From positions 1 through 5,274 of the forward strand of contig VAZR01000251.1 of NCBI GenBank assembly GCA_005888515.1: a DNA stretch of 5,274 bases, given 5' to 3'. The stretch is from Alphaproteobacteria bacterium (GTDB lineage Bacteria; Pseudomonadota; Alphaproteobacteria; ATCC43930; CGMCC-115725). Shown here piece by piece: positions 4,870 to 5,274 of the stretch. The notes below the pieces were generated by a model. It was not told the origin of the DNA. It searched no databases and saw only the letters and a list, made by a program, of their open reading frames with translations. The number at the start of each line of letters is the position of its first letter. Position 1 is the first letter of the stretch. A program made the position numbers and the translations under genes.

Positions 4870-5274
4870 TCAGCGCGCCATGCCTTCGGCGCCGGCCGGC
4901 ACGTCATAGAAGGCCAGGGTCATCGAGACGCTCGTGTAAAACCCGATCAGGCAGATCACGTCGGTGATCCCGACATGGCCGAGCGCCTTGACGGCACGGT
5001 CATAGAGGCCCCTCGATACCCACCGCGAATTGGAAATGCAGATCGCCATTTCGTACACAACCTGCTCGCACTCGTCATCGAACGACGTCGGTAAACCGGA
5101 GAGCAACGCCTCGACCTTGTCGGCCGGCAACCCGGCGGCCTTGCCGGCCCGCTCATGCGCATTGGTCGGGTAGATCGAATGCCACTTGCTATTGATGATG
5201 ACGACGGCGATTTCGCGTTCGCGCTCGCTGAGCGAGTAGCCGGTGCGGAAATGTGCGCCGAGCGGCCCCATGAC
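4870..5274 (-). CDS. Carboxymuconolactone decarboxylase (CMD/AhpD-fold) family protein, N-terminus cut by window edge
   Basis: The 3' part of the gene is present, 134 codons up to the right edge. The frame is open at 5274 (a Val codon precedes the Met at 5271), so that Met is probably internal and the N-terminus lies outside. Numbering from that Met, the segment LSEREREIAVVIINSKWHSIYPTNAHERAGKAAGL (14-48) is the classic CMD helix pair. It includes the conserved His39-Glu40 of CMD-type proteins, and a second helical part is ALGHVGITDVICLIGFYTSVS (96-116). The AhpD CxxC peroxidase motif is absent, so a thiol peroxidase role is unlikely. A decarboxylase or isomerase-like role in aromatic or lactone breakdown is possible but not shown. 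Its stop is 23 nt before the amidohydrolase ATG. Pairing of these two families occurs in accessory catabolic clusters of soil proteobacteria, from general knowledge. Confidence 0.85.
   Translation of the reverse strand, partial: VMGPLGAHFRTGYSLSEREREIAVVIINSKWHSIYPTNAHERAGKAAGLPADKVEALLSGLPTSFDDECEQVVYEMAICISNSRWVSRGLYDRAVKALGHVGITDVICLIGFYTSVSMTLAFYDVPAGAEGMAR

Overview
The window looks like chromosomal DNA from a GC-rich alphaproteobacterium, possibly Rhodospirillales or a related environmental lineage. I infer this from GC-rich third codon positions, the gene order coaBC, dut, moeB, exported SH3 protein, and the protein sequences themselves. No taxonomic marker gene is present, so the lineage is a guess. 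I see no rRNA, tRNA, CRISPR array, insertion sequence, integrase or phage gene.

Left part, + strand (about 268 to 3467): four genes run in one direction. The first is coaBC, the bifunctional enzyme that turns pantothenate phosphate into 4'-phosphopantetheine for coenzyme A. The second is dut, the dUTPase that keeps uracil out of DNA and supplies dUMP for thymidylate. The third is a MoeB/ThiF-type E1-like adenylyltransferase that activates a sulfur-carrier protein. The fourth is a small exported protein with two bacterial SH3-like domains. coaBC and dut are 12 nt apart and probably cotranscribed. The later gaps are 71 nt and 90 nt, so the last gene could have its own promoter. The first 267 bases hold no convincing gene, only a possible -10 box and the coaBC ribosome binding site.

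Right part, - strand (5274 down to 3468): three genes run the other way. A carboxymuconolactone-decarboxylase-family protein is cut by the right edge. A TIM-barrel amidohydrolase of the amidohydrolase_2 family follows, and then a guanine/cytosine-deaminase-fold protein with a twin-arginine export signal. Gaps of 23 nt and 38 nt suggest one operon. The first two resemble partners in accessory catabolic clusters of soil proteobacteria, but the substrate cannot be read from the sequence.

The two blocks meet tail to tail at 3467/3468 with no base between the stop codons, which together form the palindrome TAGCTA. This junction marks a change from housekeeping to accessory metabolism. The most unusual items are the exported deaminase with an HGE zinc motif, the zero-gap convergent junction and the GTG start of coaBC. 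I found no clear evidence of a wholly new system.
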